Shown one piece after another: positions 42,359-51,214 of a DNA stretch of 64,000 bases; within the stretch, counting starts at the first letter, position 1, and every line of letters begins with the position of its first letter. The stretch comes from Planctomycetota bacterium (lineage in GTDB: Bacteria; Planctomycetota; Planctomycetia; Gemmatales; Gemmataceae), in assembly GCA_016873225.1 (NCBI GenBank), contig VGXS01000005.1:1-64000 (forward strand). The letters run 5' to 3'. A program made the position numbers and the translations under genes. The notes beneath the pieces were generated by a model. That model did no database searches. It saw only the letters and a list, made by a program, of their open reading frames with translations, and was not told where the DNA came from.

Positions 42359-44095
42359 TCAGCCTGGAAAGCGCGGTTCAGGAACCTTGGCGAAGCGGAT
42401 GGCGCGCGCCTGCTTGATCAGGTTCCGGGGCGTGATTTCCGACGGGCGCATCCTCAAGGCCAGGTCGGCGAGGCGCTCGGTTTCCGCGGCGTCGCGGGAG
42501 AGGGCGAGGCGGGCCTTTTCCAGCAGGTCCTGGTACCGGCATTCCTCGAGCATTTCCATCACGCGGGAGTCACCCGGAAAAAGCGACAGGGCGTTCTCAA
42601 GCATGGGCAGGGCCTGGCCGTAACGCTTGGCGCCGTGAAGGATCTTGGCGTCGGCGAACACCTTCTGGAATTCCTGGGCCTTCTGGCCGAGGCTGTCGGC
42701 TTGCTTCCTCGATTCGAAGAACGCCTGCCGGGCGAACGGGTCGGTATTGTTCGATTGGGCGAGTGCGTTCTGGAACGCCTCCATGGCCATGAAGGGGTTG
42801 CCGGAGGCAAGCGCCATCCGGCCCTGGGCCATCCAGTTTTGGTATTTCGGATCGGATATGAACGGATTGTTCATGTTCTGCGTGACCGCCATGCGCTGCT
42901 GGGCGTCGGCCATGAGGCGGCGGACCTGCTGGTTGCGGGGGCTGAGGAAGTCGGCGTCGATGAGCCTATAGAACGCCTCCGAGGGCTTGTTCTGGGCGAG
43001 CATCGCCTGGGCGTTGCGGATGATCTGGGTGACGGTGTTGTCGAGGTCGCGGCGGTCGTTGCGGACCTGGTCCTGGAGCCGGCGCGGTTCGCGCTCGTCG
43101 GGGAACAGCCGCGCGGCCCGCTGGAACGCCGCGTCGGCGTCCTCAAAGCGGCGGTCGCGCAAGGCCTTGCGACCGTCGTCAAGGTGAACCAAGTACTGCA
43201 GCCTTTTCTCCTCAAGGGCCTCGAGCGACTTGAGACCGGCGATCGCCTTCTGCTGGCCGGCGCGCGCCCCGGCGTTGTCGGGGATGACGGCGAGGACCGC
43301 CTCGAAGTCACGCAGCGCCTCGCCCCACCGCTCGCCCGCGAGGTGCGCCTCGCCGGCGCGCAGGCGGACCGCCGCCGACTCACGGCTTTGCCCCGACCTT
43401 TCCTTGCGCAGGAGCGCCTCATGCTCCTTCGCGAGGTCTGGGTTTTCCGGATCCAGCAGGGCGGCCCGCTCCACGGCACCCCGCGCCGCCACCAGGTCGT
43501 CCGCGGCGAGACCCTTGCGCGCCATTTCCAGCGCCAGTCCGAACGCCGCCTTGCGGTCCATCGCGGCTTGCCTCAAGGCCTGCTCCCGGGCCGCCGCGAT
43601 TTCCACCGCGGCCTTGGCCTTTTCCTTGGTTGCCGACATCTCCACCAGGCCGCTGATCACCTCATCGGGAACCTGCCTCAGCCGGGCATGCTCACGGAAC
43701 CTGGCCATGGCGACTTCAGAATTGCCCGATGCCAGGGCCTCGCGGCCTTCCCGCAGGCTGCGCTCCAATTCCCTGGAATTGTCGGGAGCCGCTTCCGGAG
43801 CCATCGCGGCAACGGCATCGGTTTCTCCCGGCGCCAGCATCGTTTGAGAAATGGTCATCTGCCTGCGCGCCACAAGGCCGGCCAAGGCGGCCAATAGCGC
43901 CAACGCGAGAACACCGAGGCCGATTATCGGCAGCCTCGACCTGGGGGCGTTTCCTTGGACGCTGATCACCGGGACGGACTGGAGGATGAAATGATGGTCG
44001 CACAGCGGGCAGCGGGCCTTGTCGCCCGGGCGGCCGCCACTCGGGAAGAAAACGGGTGAGTCGCACTCCGGACAAGGCACTTGTGGAATCGACAT
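42359..44095 (-). CDS. Zinc-ribbon, single-pass membrane protein with TPR repeats
   Basis: The 578-residue product has an N-terminal zinc ribbon (CPECDSPVFF and CPLCDHHF, four cysteines), one membrane helix (IGLGVLALALLAALAGLV, about 58-75), and a long helical region of tetratricopeptide-like repeats (for example EALRDFEAVLAVIPDNAGAR and DADAAFQRAARLFPDERE). The zinc ribbon should be cytoplasmic and the repeats outside. TPR repeats bind other proteins; no catalytic domain is seen. ATG 44095 is chosen because GGGAG lies 6 bases before it; the in-frame ATG 44101 would place that site too close. Confidence 0.75.
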   Translation of the reverse strand: MSIPQVPCPECDSPVFFPSGGRPGDKARCPLCDHHFILQSVPVISVQGNAPRSRLPIIGLGVLALALLAALAGLVARRQMTISQTMLAPGETDAVAAMAPEAAPDNSRELERSLREGREALASGNSEVAMARFREHARLRQVPDEVISGLVEMSATKEKAKAAVEIAAAREQALRQAAMDRKAAFGLALEMARKGLAADDLVAARGAVERAALLDPENPDLAKEHEALLRKERSGQSRESAAVRLRAGEAHLAGERWGEALRDFEAVLAVIPDNAGARAGQQKAIAGLKSLEALEEKRLQYLVHLDDGRKALRDRRFEDADAAFQRAARLFPDEREPRRLQDQVRNDRRDLDNTVTQIIRNAQAMLAQNKPSEAFYRLIDADFLSPRNQQVRRLMADAQQRMAVTQNMNNPFISDPKYQNWMAQGRMALASGNPFMAMEAFQNALAQSNNTDPFARQAFFESRKQADSLGQKAQEFQKVFADAKILHGAKRYGQALPMLENALSLFPGDSRVMEMLEECRYQDLLEKARLALSRDAAETERLADLALRMRPSEITPRNLIKQARAIRFAKVPEPRFPG

Positions 44096-44160
44096 GGCCA
44101 TCTCCCGCGCGATGGTGATTCGCCAGTATAACGCCCGATCCGCCATGAATTGCGGGCCGA

Positions 44161-44853
44161 TCAAGCGGGTTTGAAAATCCAGCCGAGAAGAAGGTCGCTT
44201 CCGTCCCGCTGACGCCGCATCCCGGCATGTCCGCCAACACTGGCGGTCGAGTCCAATTTCCTCGCCGCTTGTTCTCCGGGCGTCCTCACCAACATTCGGC
44301 ACGACCAATCGCCGGGTTGGCCCTCGATCCAGGCAAGCCACGGAAACTTGGCGAATGGAGCCGTCCATTCCGGGTTTTCAGCCCCGGGAAAGCCAATCGC
44401 GGCCCATCGCCTCGGCGTTTCGGGAAGATTTCCAGCTGAAACCATCCAGAACAAAACATGGGGAGGCAGCCTGCTTGCGGCCAGGCGCGCCAGGGGTGGG
44501 GAATCCTCAGGCGGCCGGGAGGATGGACCTCGCGCCAAGGTGGTTTCCCCGCCGTTTGCCACCAAAAGACACCAGGGACCATCACCGGGGTCGGCGTTCT
44601 CAACGGCCCAGGGAGTACCGGGCACTTGCGACCTCGCGCCGGTAAGGCAGCATGCGTAGAGGGTTTGGGAACTGACATGCCCCAGCATCGGGTCTGTCGG
44701 GCCAGGTTTCAGGTCATGGCTCCGCCGGCCCCGAACCGTCGACCAGGCGAATATTCCCGCGACCAGGGCCGATGATGCCATCAGGCCCCCGACGGCAAGC
44801 GCCGTGCGCCGGGTGGCTGGCCGGCTGGATCGCTTTTCCGGCTCATTCGTCAT
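44161..44853 (-). CDS. Hypothetical protein with N-terminal membrane helix
   Basis: The 230-residue product has a basic start (EKRSSRPATRRT), a hydrophobic segment at about 18-37 (ALAVGGLMASSALVAGIFAW) and a soluble remainder rich in Trp, Pro and Gly, with three cysteines. No family was recognised. It reads in the same direction as the zinc-ribbon/TPR gene, which starts 66 bases further on, so the two may be cotranscribed and work at the same membrane site. Confidence 0.65.
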   Translation of the reverse strand: MTNEPEKRSSRPATRRTALAVGGLMASSALVAGIFAWSTVRGRRSHDLKPGPTDPMLGHVSSQTLYACCLTGARSQVPGTPWAVENADPGDGPWCLLVANGGETTLARGPSSRPPEDSPPLARLAASRLPPHVLFWMVSAGNLPETPRRWAAIGFPGAENPEWTAPFAKFPWLAWIEGQPGDWSCRMLVRTPGEQAARKLDSTASVGGHAGMRRQRDGSDLLLGWIFKPA

Positions 44854-44962
44854 GGATGCTCCCGCTGAATCAAGGCGGCAGGTTCCAGCGCCACCGGTTC
44901 TTCCTTAACATTAGGTCATCGGGGCGGCATTGTTCGCTCTCCCGCCCAAGGGGGGATTTGCC

Positions 44963-45361
44963 TTGCCAGTTTGCATGCGGCTGCGCCGGATCGTCCTGTG
45001 CGAAAACCAGGACGCCCATTCCATCACGCTCATGGAGGTGGATGGCACGAGGCATTTCTCCATGGTGGTGGGACTCTTCGAAGCCAGAAGCATCGACCAC
45101 CGCGTTCGCAAGATCCAGACACCCCGGCCCCTCACGCATGACCTCATCGGCGGGGTGATCGACATCCTCGGGGGAGAGACCCAGGATGTGATCATTCATG
45201 AATTGCGCGAGGGAACCTATTTCGCCCGCATCCGCATTCGCCGCGAAGGCGAGATGTTCGAGGTTGACGCCCGGCCCAGCGACGCGATCGCCTTGGCTGT
45301 CACGCTTGACGTGCCGATTTATGTCGAGGAAAGCGTGATTGAGGAAGCCAACTCCCTGTAG
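44963..45361 (+). CDS. Bifunctional nuclease family (DUF151) protein
   Basis: The 132-residue product matches DUF151: VDGTRHFSMVVGLFEARSID near residue 25-45, LTHDLIGGVIDILGG, and the family signature VDARPSDAIALAV near 105. Related proteins have been reported with DNase and RNase activity, but the role in planctomycetes is unknown. TTG 44963 gives the family-typical opening MPVxM and stands 7 bases from AAGGGGGG; ATG 44975 would remove those residues. Confidence 0.85.
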   Translation: MPVCMRLRRIVLCENQDAHSITLMEVDGTRHFSMVVGLFEARSIDHRVRKIQTPRPLTHDLIGGVIDILGGETQDVIIHELREGTYFARIRIRREGEMFEVDARPSDAIALAVTLDVPIYVEESVIEEANSL

Positions 45362-45445
45362 CCGATCCGTTGGTTGACTCTGGGCCGGTTGGGCTGGTTT
45401 TCTGTTTCGCCAGTGATTATGAGGCAGCTTACGAGTGACCGTCTA

Positions 45446-45465
45446 GGTTCGCCGTGACGCGAACC
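45446..45465 (+). promoter_or_regulatory. Hairpin just upstream of lpxA
   Basis: GGTTCGC (45446-45452) and GCGAACC (45459-45465) form a perfect 7-bp stem with a 6-base loop, 13 bases before the lpxA start. It lies close to the ribosome-binding region and could affect translation, but nothing more supports a role. Confidence 0.3.
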
Positions 45466-45478
45466 ATGGGGGTATTCC

Positions 45479-46300
45479 ATGCCTGTCTCCAACTCGGCCC
45501 GCATCCACCCGACCGCCCTGGTTTCGCCTCACGCCCATGTGGGCGATGACTGTGAGATCGGCCCGTTCTGCATTCTTGAGGGAAGGGTGAGGCTGGGTTC
45601 CGGCTGCGTTGTCAGGCCGCACGCCGTGCTCGTCGGCCCCCTGGAAATGGGCGAAGGCAACACCGTCTACAGCGGGGCGATCCTCGGCGAGGTGCCGCAG
45701 CACCTCAAGTTCGGTGGTGAGGAAACCCGCACGGTGATCGGCAGCAACAACATATTCAGGGAAAATGTGACGGTTCACCGCGGCACGACCGAGCGGTTCG
45801 AGACCCGCATCGGAGACAACAACTTCTTCATGGCCGGCAGTCATGTCGCCCATGACTGCATCGTCGGCAACAAGTGCATCCTTGCCAATGGCGCGCTGAT
45901 GGGCGGGCACTGCCAAATCGAGGACGGGGTTTTTCTTTCCGGAAACAGCGCGATTCATCAGTATTGCCGTGTGGGCCGCCTCGCGTTGCTCAGCGGCGTT
46001 TCCTCCTCGACGAAGGATGTCCCCCCGTTCATCATCCAGCAGCACATCAATCATGTGTGCGGCATCAATGTGGTGGGGATGCGGCGCGCGGGAATCCCGA
46101 ACTCGGGAATCGATGCCGTGCGCAGGGCTTACGCCATCATCTACCGCGACGGCGGCAACCTCTCGACGGCGCTTGAGAAGGCCGAGTCCGAACTCGGGGA
46201 TGTCGATGTCGTCGCCGAAATGATCGCCTTCATCCGCTCGGCCGGAAGGGGCATCAACATGACATTCAACGCCCAGCAATCCGATCGCAAGGCGGCCTAG
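45479..46300 (+). CDS. lpxA: Acyl-[ACP]-UDP-N-acetylglucosamine O-acyltransferase
   Basis: The 273-residue protein is a left-handed beta-helix acyltransferase with hexapeptide repeats from residue 8 to about 180 and a helical C-terminus. The catalytic His is in SHVAHDCIVGN at residue 125, the same number as in E. coli LpxA. HLKFGGEETRTVIG and HRGT are family blocks. It adds the first 3-hydroxyacyl chain in lipid A synthesis. Its presence supports a Gram-negative-type outer membrane in this planctomycete. lpxD, fabZ and lpxB, often adjacent, are not here. It overlaps the convergent gene by 4 bases. Confidence 0.94.
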   Translation: MPVSNSARIHPTALVSPHAHVGDDCEIGPFCILEGRVRLGSGCVVRPHAVLVGPLEMGEGNTVYSGAILGEVPQHLKFGGEETRTVIGSNNIFRENVTVHRGTTERFETRIGDNNFFMAGSHVAHDCIVGNKCILANGALMGGHCQIEDGVFLSGNSAIHQYCRVGRLALLSGVSSSTKDVPPFIIQQHINHVCGINVVGMRRAGIPNSGIDAVRRAYAIIYRDGGNLSTALEKAESELGDVDVVAEMIAFIRSAGRGINMTFNAQQSDRKAA

Positions 46301-46545
46301 CGCTGGCTGATGACTTGGGCCAATAGCTCGGGGCTGTCCTGCGAGATGATGTGACTGATCCGGTCCTCGGGCAGCTTGAGGCCCTTGAGGGCCTGCTCGG
46401 CCTGCTTCCAAAGCTTGGCCCTTTCCTTCCCTTGCGCCAGATAGAGTTCCGTCACCAATTCACCCAGTTTTTGCAACGCGATCGTCTCGCGATTGTCATA
46501 AAACCGCTTGATGATGCCCTGCTGGTGTCGCGAAAATTCGTCCAT
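46297..46545 (-). CDS. Small conserved hypothetical protein
   Basis: The 82-residue, mostly helical and charged product starts MDEFSRHQQGIIKRFYDN and contains ALQKLGELVTELYLAQGKE. There is no signal peptide or membrane helix. I believe similar short proteins are common in planctomycetes without assigned function, but cannot check. ATG 46545 is preferred over the 46635 extension, whose extra 30 residues are Arg/Ser-rich and lack coding character. It runs towards lpxA and overlaps its end by 4 bases. Confidence 0.7.
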   Translation of the reverse strand: MDEFSRHQQGIIKRFYDNRETIALQKLGELVTELYLAQGKERAKLWKQAEQALKGLKLPEDRISHIISQDSPELLAQVISQR

Positions 46546-46666
46546 GCCCACGGTTTTTGATCTCCTGTTTGACGCTGCCTTACGGGAAATCCCTTCCGAC
46601 GGACGAAAAACAATCATTTTCATATTATAACCCAAATATCAACAACGATGGCCCTTCAGGTGCGGG

Positions 46667-47143
46667 ATGCGAGCAGTTGTCCAGCGGGTCAGCCGGGCCC
46701 GCGTAAAGGTTGGAGGCGAGGAAGTCGGGGCGATAGGTCCCGGTCTGCTGGTGCTGGTCGGGGTGCACAAGTCCGACAGCGCGGTGCAAGCGAAGTGGCT
46801 TGCCGGCAAAATAACGAACTTGCGGATTTTTGCCGATGACGCGGGCAAGATGAGTCTCGATGTGAGGCAGTTGGAACGATCCGTCCTGGTGGTGAGCCAG
46901 TTCACGCTGCATGCGGATTGTGAGAAAGGCCGGCGGCCGAGCTTTGTCGACGCCGCTCCCCCAGCCCTCGCGGAACCGCTTTATGAACGGCTGGTGCTCG
47001 AATTCAAGGCGCTCGGCGTTCCGGTGGCGACGGGTCGATTCCGCGCCGACATGGAAGTGGAACTGGTCAACGACGGGCCGGTCACCCTGGTGATCGACTC
47101 GCCCGTCGCGGAGGGGGCCGCAACCCCGGGGGAGGCGACATGA
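46667..47143 (+). CDS. dtd: D-aminoacyl-tRNA deacylase
   Basis: The 158-residue protein matches Dtd from end to end: [30 protein letters not shown], the SQFTLHAD and KGRRPSF block, and [11 protein letters not shown] near the C-terminus, which together form the chiral proofreading site. It frees tRNA from D-amino acids and mischarged glycine. Its stop overlaps the next start (ATGA at 47140-47143), tying it to two amino-acid permeases. Confidence 0.96.
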   Translation: MRAVVQRVSRARVKVGGEEVGAIGPGLLVLVGVHKSDSAVQAKWLAGKITNLRIFADDAGKMSLDVRQLERSVLVVSQFTLHADCEKGRRPSFVDAAPPALAEPLYERLVLEFKALGVPVATGRFRADMEVELVNDGPVTLVIDSPVAEGAATPGEAT

Positions 47144-48651
47144 GCCTGAGACAACTCTTCGCGACGAAATCGCTCGAGCATGTGATGGGGGAGCTTGAGT
47201 CGGGCGAGCGGCTCAAGCGGGCGCTGGGCCCTTGGTCGCTGGTCGCCTTGGGCATCGGCGCGATCATCGGCACGGGCATCTTCGTGCTGGTGGGCAAGGC
47301 CGCGCGCGACACGACCGGTCCGGCCCTGATGCTTTCGTTCGTCGTGGCCGGTTTGGCGTGCATCTTCGCCGCCCTTTGTTACGCGGAATTCGCCTCGATG
47401 GCTCCGGTTGCGGGCAGCGCCTACACCTACGCCTACCTCACGCTCGGGGAATTGATGGCATGGATCATCGGCTGGGACCTGGTCTTGGAATACGCCGTGG
47501 CCAGTTGCACCGTCGCGCATGGATGGTCGAAGTATTTCCAGGACTTGCTGAAGATAGGTGGAGTCGGCCTGCCCGCTTTCCTGGGAGATGCCCCGCTGGG
47601 TGTGCATGAAGGGGGCATCGTCACCACGGGCCACTGGCTGGACTTGCCGGCCTTCGTGATCGCCATCATCGTCACGGCCATTCTCGTCAGGGGCATCCGC
47701 GAGAGCGCGATCCTCAACGGGATCATGGTGGCGGTGAAACTCGGGGTTGTCCTTTTCGTGATCTTCGCCGGCCTCCCGTATGTCAGGATGAGCAACTGGA
47801 CGGACAATTTCGCCCCTTATGGCTACGGGGGCGTGAGCTTCTTCGGGCACCTTGTCTGGGGCGAGGTGAACCCGATGACAAAACTTCCCGCGGGCGTCAT
47901 GGCCGGGGCGGCGCTGATTTTCTTCGCCTACCTCGGCTTCGACGCGGTTTCCACCAACGCCGAGGAGGCCAAGAACCCTTCCCGCGACCTGCCCATCGGA
48001 ATCATCGGCTCCCTCTTGGTGTGCACCGTGCTTTACATCGCCGTGGCGGCGGTGCTCACGGGCATGGTGCCCTACGCCGAGATCCAGAAGGAGGCTCCCG
48101 TGGCCAACGCCTTCGAGCATGTGGGATTCCAAGGAGCCAGGCTGCTGGTCTCGATCGGCGCGATCACCGGAATCACCTCGGTGCTGCTGGTGATGATGTG
48201 CGGCCAGCCGAGGATTTTCCTGGCCATGGCGCGCGACGGGCTTTTGCCCAGGTCTTTCTTCAGCGACATTCACCCGGTGTTCAAGACTCCATGGAAATCC
48301 ACGATCATCACCGGGCTGATCGTGGCCTTGGGAGGCAGCCTCCTGCCACTTGACCTGCTCGCCGAACTGACGAACATCGGCACGCTGTTCGCATTCGTGG
48401 TCGTTTGCGCGGCCGTCCTGGTTCTTCGCGTGACGCATCCGGACACGCCCCGCGGGTACAAGGCTCCTTTCGGGTTGGCGACGCCGATCCTGGGAATCGC
48501 CCTGTGCCTGCTCCTGATGTTCTCGCTGGGCTGGGAGAACTGGTTGCGGCTGTTCATCTGGCTGGCGATCGGGTTGGCCATTTACTTCTGCTACGGGATC
48601 CGCCACAGCCGGCTCAGGCTTCAGCAGGCCGCCCAAGGGCACTCCCGGTGA
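47140..48651 (+). CDS. APC-family amino acid permease, CAT-like
   Basis: The 503-residue protein has about 12 membrane helices and the APC signature in helix 1 ([16 protein letters not shown]), [17 protein letters not shown] in helix 3, and [20 protein letters not shown] in helix 6. The N-terminal extension [15 protein letters not shown] resembles that of cationic amino acid transporters (CAT/YfnA type). It probably imports amino acids with protons. It overlaps dtd by ATGA and the next permease by GTGA, so the three are one translational unit. Confidence 0.9.
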   Translation: MSLRQLFATKSLEHVMGELESGERLKRALGPWSLVALGIGAIIGTGIFVLVGKAARDTTGPALMLSFVVAGLACIFAALCYAEFASMAPVAGSAYTYAYLTLGELMAWIIGWDLVLEYAVASCTVAHGWSKYFQDLLKIGGVGLPAFLGDAPLGVHEGGIVTTGHWLDLPAFVIAIIVTAILVRGIRESAILNGIMVAVKLGVVLFVIFAGLPYVRMSNWTDNFAPYGYGGVSFFGHLVWGEVNPMTKLPAGVMAGAALIFFAYLGFDAVSTNAEEAKNPSRDLPIGIIGSLLVCTVLYIAVAAVLTGMVPYAEIQKEAPVANAFEHVGFQGARLLVSIGAITGITSVLLVMMCGQPRIFLAMARDGLLPRSFFSDIHPVFKTPWKSTIITGLIVALGGSLLPLDLLAELTNIGTLFAFVVVCAAVLVLRVTHPDTPRGYKAPFGLATPILGIALCLLLMFSLGWENWLRLFIWLAIGLAIYFCYGIRHSRLRLQQAAQGHSR

Positions 48652-50258
48652 CCTGCCAAACCGCCGGGGACGGCTTCCAACGCCGCATCGGCCTGTTCAC
48701 CGCCACGATGCTTGTGGCGGGAAACATGGTCGGATCAGGCATCTTCATCGTTTCGGCCGACATGGCGCGCGATGTCGGCGGGGCGGGCTGGCTGCTTGTG
48801 CTGTGGTTGCTCACGGGCCTCATGACGATCCTGGGAGGCTTGTGCTACGCCGAGCTGGCGGGAGCGTTTCCCAAGGCCGGCGGCCAGTATGTGTTTCTCA
48901 AGGAAGCGTTCAGCCCGTTGTGGGGCTTTCTTTACGGCTGGAGCGCCTTCACGGTGATCCAGTGCGGGTCGATCGCCGCCGTGGCCGTCGCTTTCACGAA
49001 GTTTTTGGGCGTGCTGGTTCCCTTCCTGGGAGCGGGGTCGGAGGCCATTCTCCTCAAGGTTCCGATGGAGGTGAACATACCGCTGCAACTGCCATGGATG
49101 CCCGAACCCGTGACCATTTTCGAAAGGCAGTTCTTCACGATCACCACCGGCCAGTTGATCGCCACCGGAATCATCATCCTGCTGACATTCATCAACTGCC
49201 TCGGGGTGTCCCAGGGAGCCCTGGTTCAGAATGTGTTCACGGTGGCCAAGTTGCTCGCGCTCACGCTGGTCATCGTCATGGGCTTGGCCGTCGCCATCGA
49301 TTGGTCGGTCGTGCGGGCGAACCTTGGCGGGGCCTGGGTTCCGGCGCTCGACACGGCCCGCGTCGGCAGGACGATGATGCTCACCGACATGGGGCCCCAC
49401 GCCGCCTTCGCCCTGGTGGCGGGCGCCGCGATGGTCGGGTCGCTGTTCTCGGCCGACGCCTGGGCCAATGTCACGCTCACGGCCGGGGAGGTCCGCAATC
49501 CCGGGCGGAACATGCCGTTGAGCCTGGTCCTGGGAACATCGATGGTGATCGCGCTCTACATCCTCTGCAACTTGGCCTACATGGCGGTGTTGCCCGTCAG
49601 CGGCGACGAGGCGCTGGCCGCGCAACTCAAGGAGCAGGCGGAAAGGGAACCAGCCCGCACGGGGTCGATCTATCGCGGAAAGGCCCGTGAGCTTGGAATC
49701 AGCCAGGCCCAGGACGATCGTGTCGGGACGGCGGTGATGGATGTGGCATCCCCGGGCTGGGGCCGGGTGGCGATGGCGTGCGGCATCATGGTGAGCACCT
49801 TCGGGTGCGTCAACGGCATGATCCTCGTCACCGCGCGGCTTTACTGGGCCATGGCCCGTGACGGCCTGTTTTTCAGGGTGGCCGGAACGCTCAACGCGCG
49901 CGGGGTTCCCCAGGCGTCGCTGGTCATGCAGGCGAGCTGGTCGATCGTGCTTGTGTTCAGCGGCACCTACAGCGAACTGCTCGACTATGTGATCTTCGCC
50001 TCCCTGCTGTTCTACGCGATCACGGTCGCCGGATTGGTGGTCCTGCGCATCCGCCAACCCGGGCTGGAGCGGCCCTACCGGGTCCCCGGCTTCCCCCTTG
50101 TGCCGATCGTTTATTTCATCCTGTGCCTGCTGATGATGGTCACGCTGCTGGTGGCGCGTCCGGAATACACCTGGCCGGGGCTGATTCTCGTGGGGCTGGG
50201 AATTCCGGTATACTTTGGCTGGAAGGCGGTCCGCCCCGCCGGCGCGACCGGATCCTGA
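48648..50258 (+). CDS. APC-family amino acid permease
   Basis: The 536-residue protein has about 12 membrane helices and the APC helix-1 motif (VAGNMVGSGIFIVSADMA) and YAELAGAFPKAGGQYVFLKE. GTG 48648 overlaps the previous stop (GTGA), which decides the start; the longer upstream frame is a shadow of the first permease. A soluble insertion (about residues 325-365, DEALAAQLKEQAEREPAR) between helices is unusual for the family. Substrate unknown; it is only distantly related to its neighbour, so the pair is not a recent duplication. Confidence 0.88.
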   Translation: MTCQTAGDGFQRRIGLFTATMLVAGNMVGSGIFIVSADMARDVGGAGWLLVLWLLTGLMTILGGLCYAELAGAFPKAGGQYVFLKEAFSPLWGFLYGWSAFTVIQCGSIAAVAVAFTKFLGVLVPFLGAGSEAILLKVPMEVNIPLQLPWMPEPVTIFERQFFTITTGQLIATGIIILLTFINCLGVSQGALVQNVFTVAKLLALTLVIVMGLAVAIDWSVVRANLGGAWVPALDTARVGRTMMLTDMGPHAAFALVAGAAMVGSLFSADAWANVTLTAGEVRNPGRNMPLSLVLGTSMVIALYILCNLAYMAVLPVSGDEALAAQLKEQAEREPARTGSIYRGKARELGISQAQDDRVGTAVMDVASPGWGRVAMACGIMVSTFGCVNGMILVTARLYWAMARDGLFFRVAGTLNARGVPQASLVMQASWSIVLVFSGTYSELLDYVIFASLLFYAITVAGLVVLRIRQPGLERPYRVPGFPLVPIVYFILCLLMMVTLLVARPEYTWPGLILVGLGIPVYFGWKAVRPAGATGS

Positions 50259-50359
50259 AATCCGAAAGTGGCGCCAACTTGCCTTCCCGGGCCGTTGACA
50301 GATGGCGACGGCCTTTCGGAAAATCAGTGTGAAGCGAAACTTACCGCCCTGGTGAAGCC

Positions 50360-51208
50360 ATGGACCGACCCGGAACCGAACGAACCAGCCGCGACGGCTT
50401 GCTTTTGCTGGTTGCCGTGTCGGTGGTCGGGGCTGTCTGCATTCCCCTTTGGTACCACTGGTTCGGCCAGGAGGCCCTCGAGGGGGGCACCAAGTGGGAC
50501 AGGGAAAGGCTGGCCCGCCTTTTCCTGGGCCCTGAACAGATCGCCTGCTATGCCGCGTTCCTATGGGCGTTGTTGCTGCTGGCTTCCCGCTGGCTTGAGG
50601 TGGGAAGGCAGCGTCGCGCCTTTTCGGTCGACTGGCTGCCAACCGATCCCGGTGTGCGGATTCTGCCCGAAGATGCCTTCGACCTGCTTCGGCGCACGGA
50701 ACAGCGCATGGCCCGGCATGGAAACAGCCTTCTTGGCAACCAGTTGCGGCTTTCCCTGACCAAGTTCGCCGCGAGCCGCTCCGGCCGGGATGTGGGGGAG
50801 ACGGTGCGGGCCCAGGCGGAAACCGACCTGGGCCGGTATGTCTCGGGAATGGCCACCGTTCACTACCTGGCTTGGGCCCTTCCGGCCATCGGCTTTTTGG
50901 GCACGGTCCGCGGGTTGGCCAGCAGCCTTTCACTGGGCGGGCTTTCCGGCCTCGACGCCGAGTCGGTTGGTGAACGGTTGGGGGAGGCGACTCGGCACCT
51001 CAATGTCGCCTTCGACTGCACCCTGGTGGCCTTGGCCCTCAGCGTCGTGCTCATGTTCCTGCTGAGCGCCGTCCAGCGCGACCAGGAGGAAGTCGTCCTT
51101 GATGGCCAGCAGTACTGCCTCGAATATCTGGTGACCAGGCTTTACGAGGCCGAACCGGGTGACCGCCACCGGGCTTCGCTGCCTTGGGAAGTCCACTCCC
51201 GGGGGTGA
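50360..51208 (+). CDS. MotA/TolQ/ExbB proton-channel family protein
   Basis: The 282-residue product has four predicted membrane helices (about 13-35, 54-78, 166-188 and 214-238) and a cytoplasmic region of about 85 residues between helices 2 and 3, like MotA/TolQ. The family motif is PAIGFLGTVRGL at 175-186, followed by AFDCTLVALALSVVLMFLL. These proteins form the pentameric ring of ion-driven stators and work with a MotB/ExbD-type partner. The likely partner is the vWA protein two genes downstream, whose single helix has the matching Asp. The next gene starts 6 bases after the stop. Confidence 0.85.
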   Translation: MDRPGTERTSRDGLLLLVAVSVVGAVCIPLWYHWFGQEALEGGTKWDRERLARLFLGPEQIACYAAFLWALLLLASRWLEVGRQRRAFSVDWLPTDPGVRILPEDAFDLLRRTEQRMARHGNSLLGNQLRLSLTKFAASRSGRDVGETVRAQAETDLGRYVSGMATVHYLAWALPAIGFLGTVRGLASSLSLGGLSGLDAESVGERLGEATRHLNVAFDCTLVALALSVVLMFLLSAVQRDQEEVVLDGQQYCLEYLVTRLYEAEPGDRHRASLPWEVHSRG

Positions 51209-51214
51209 TGAATC

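Noticed and set aside
46981-48642. 553-codon minus-strand frame
   Set aside because: Antisense to dtd and an APC permease; extreme His/Arg/Asp content and no family match.
48735-50933. 732-codon minus-strand frame
   Set aside because: Antisense to the second permease and the MotA-like gene; shadow of GC-rich third positions.
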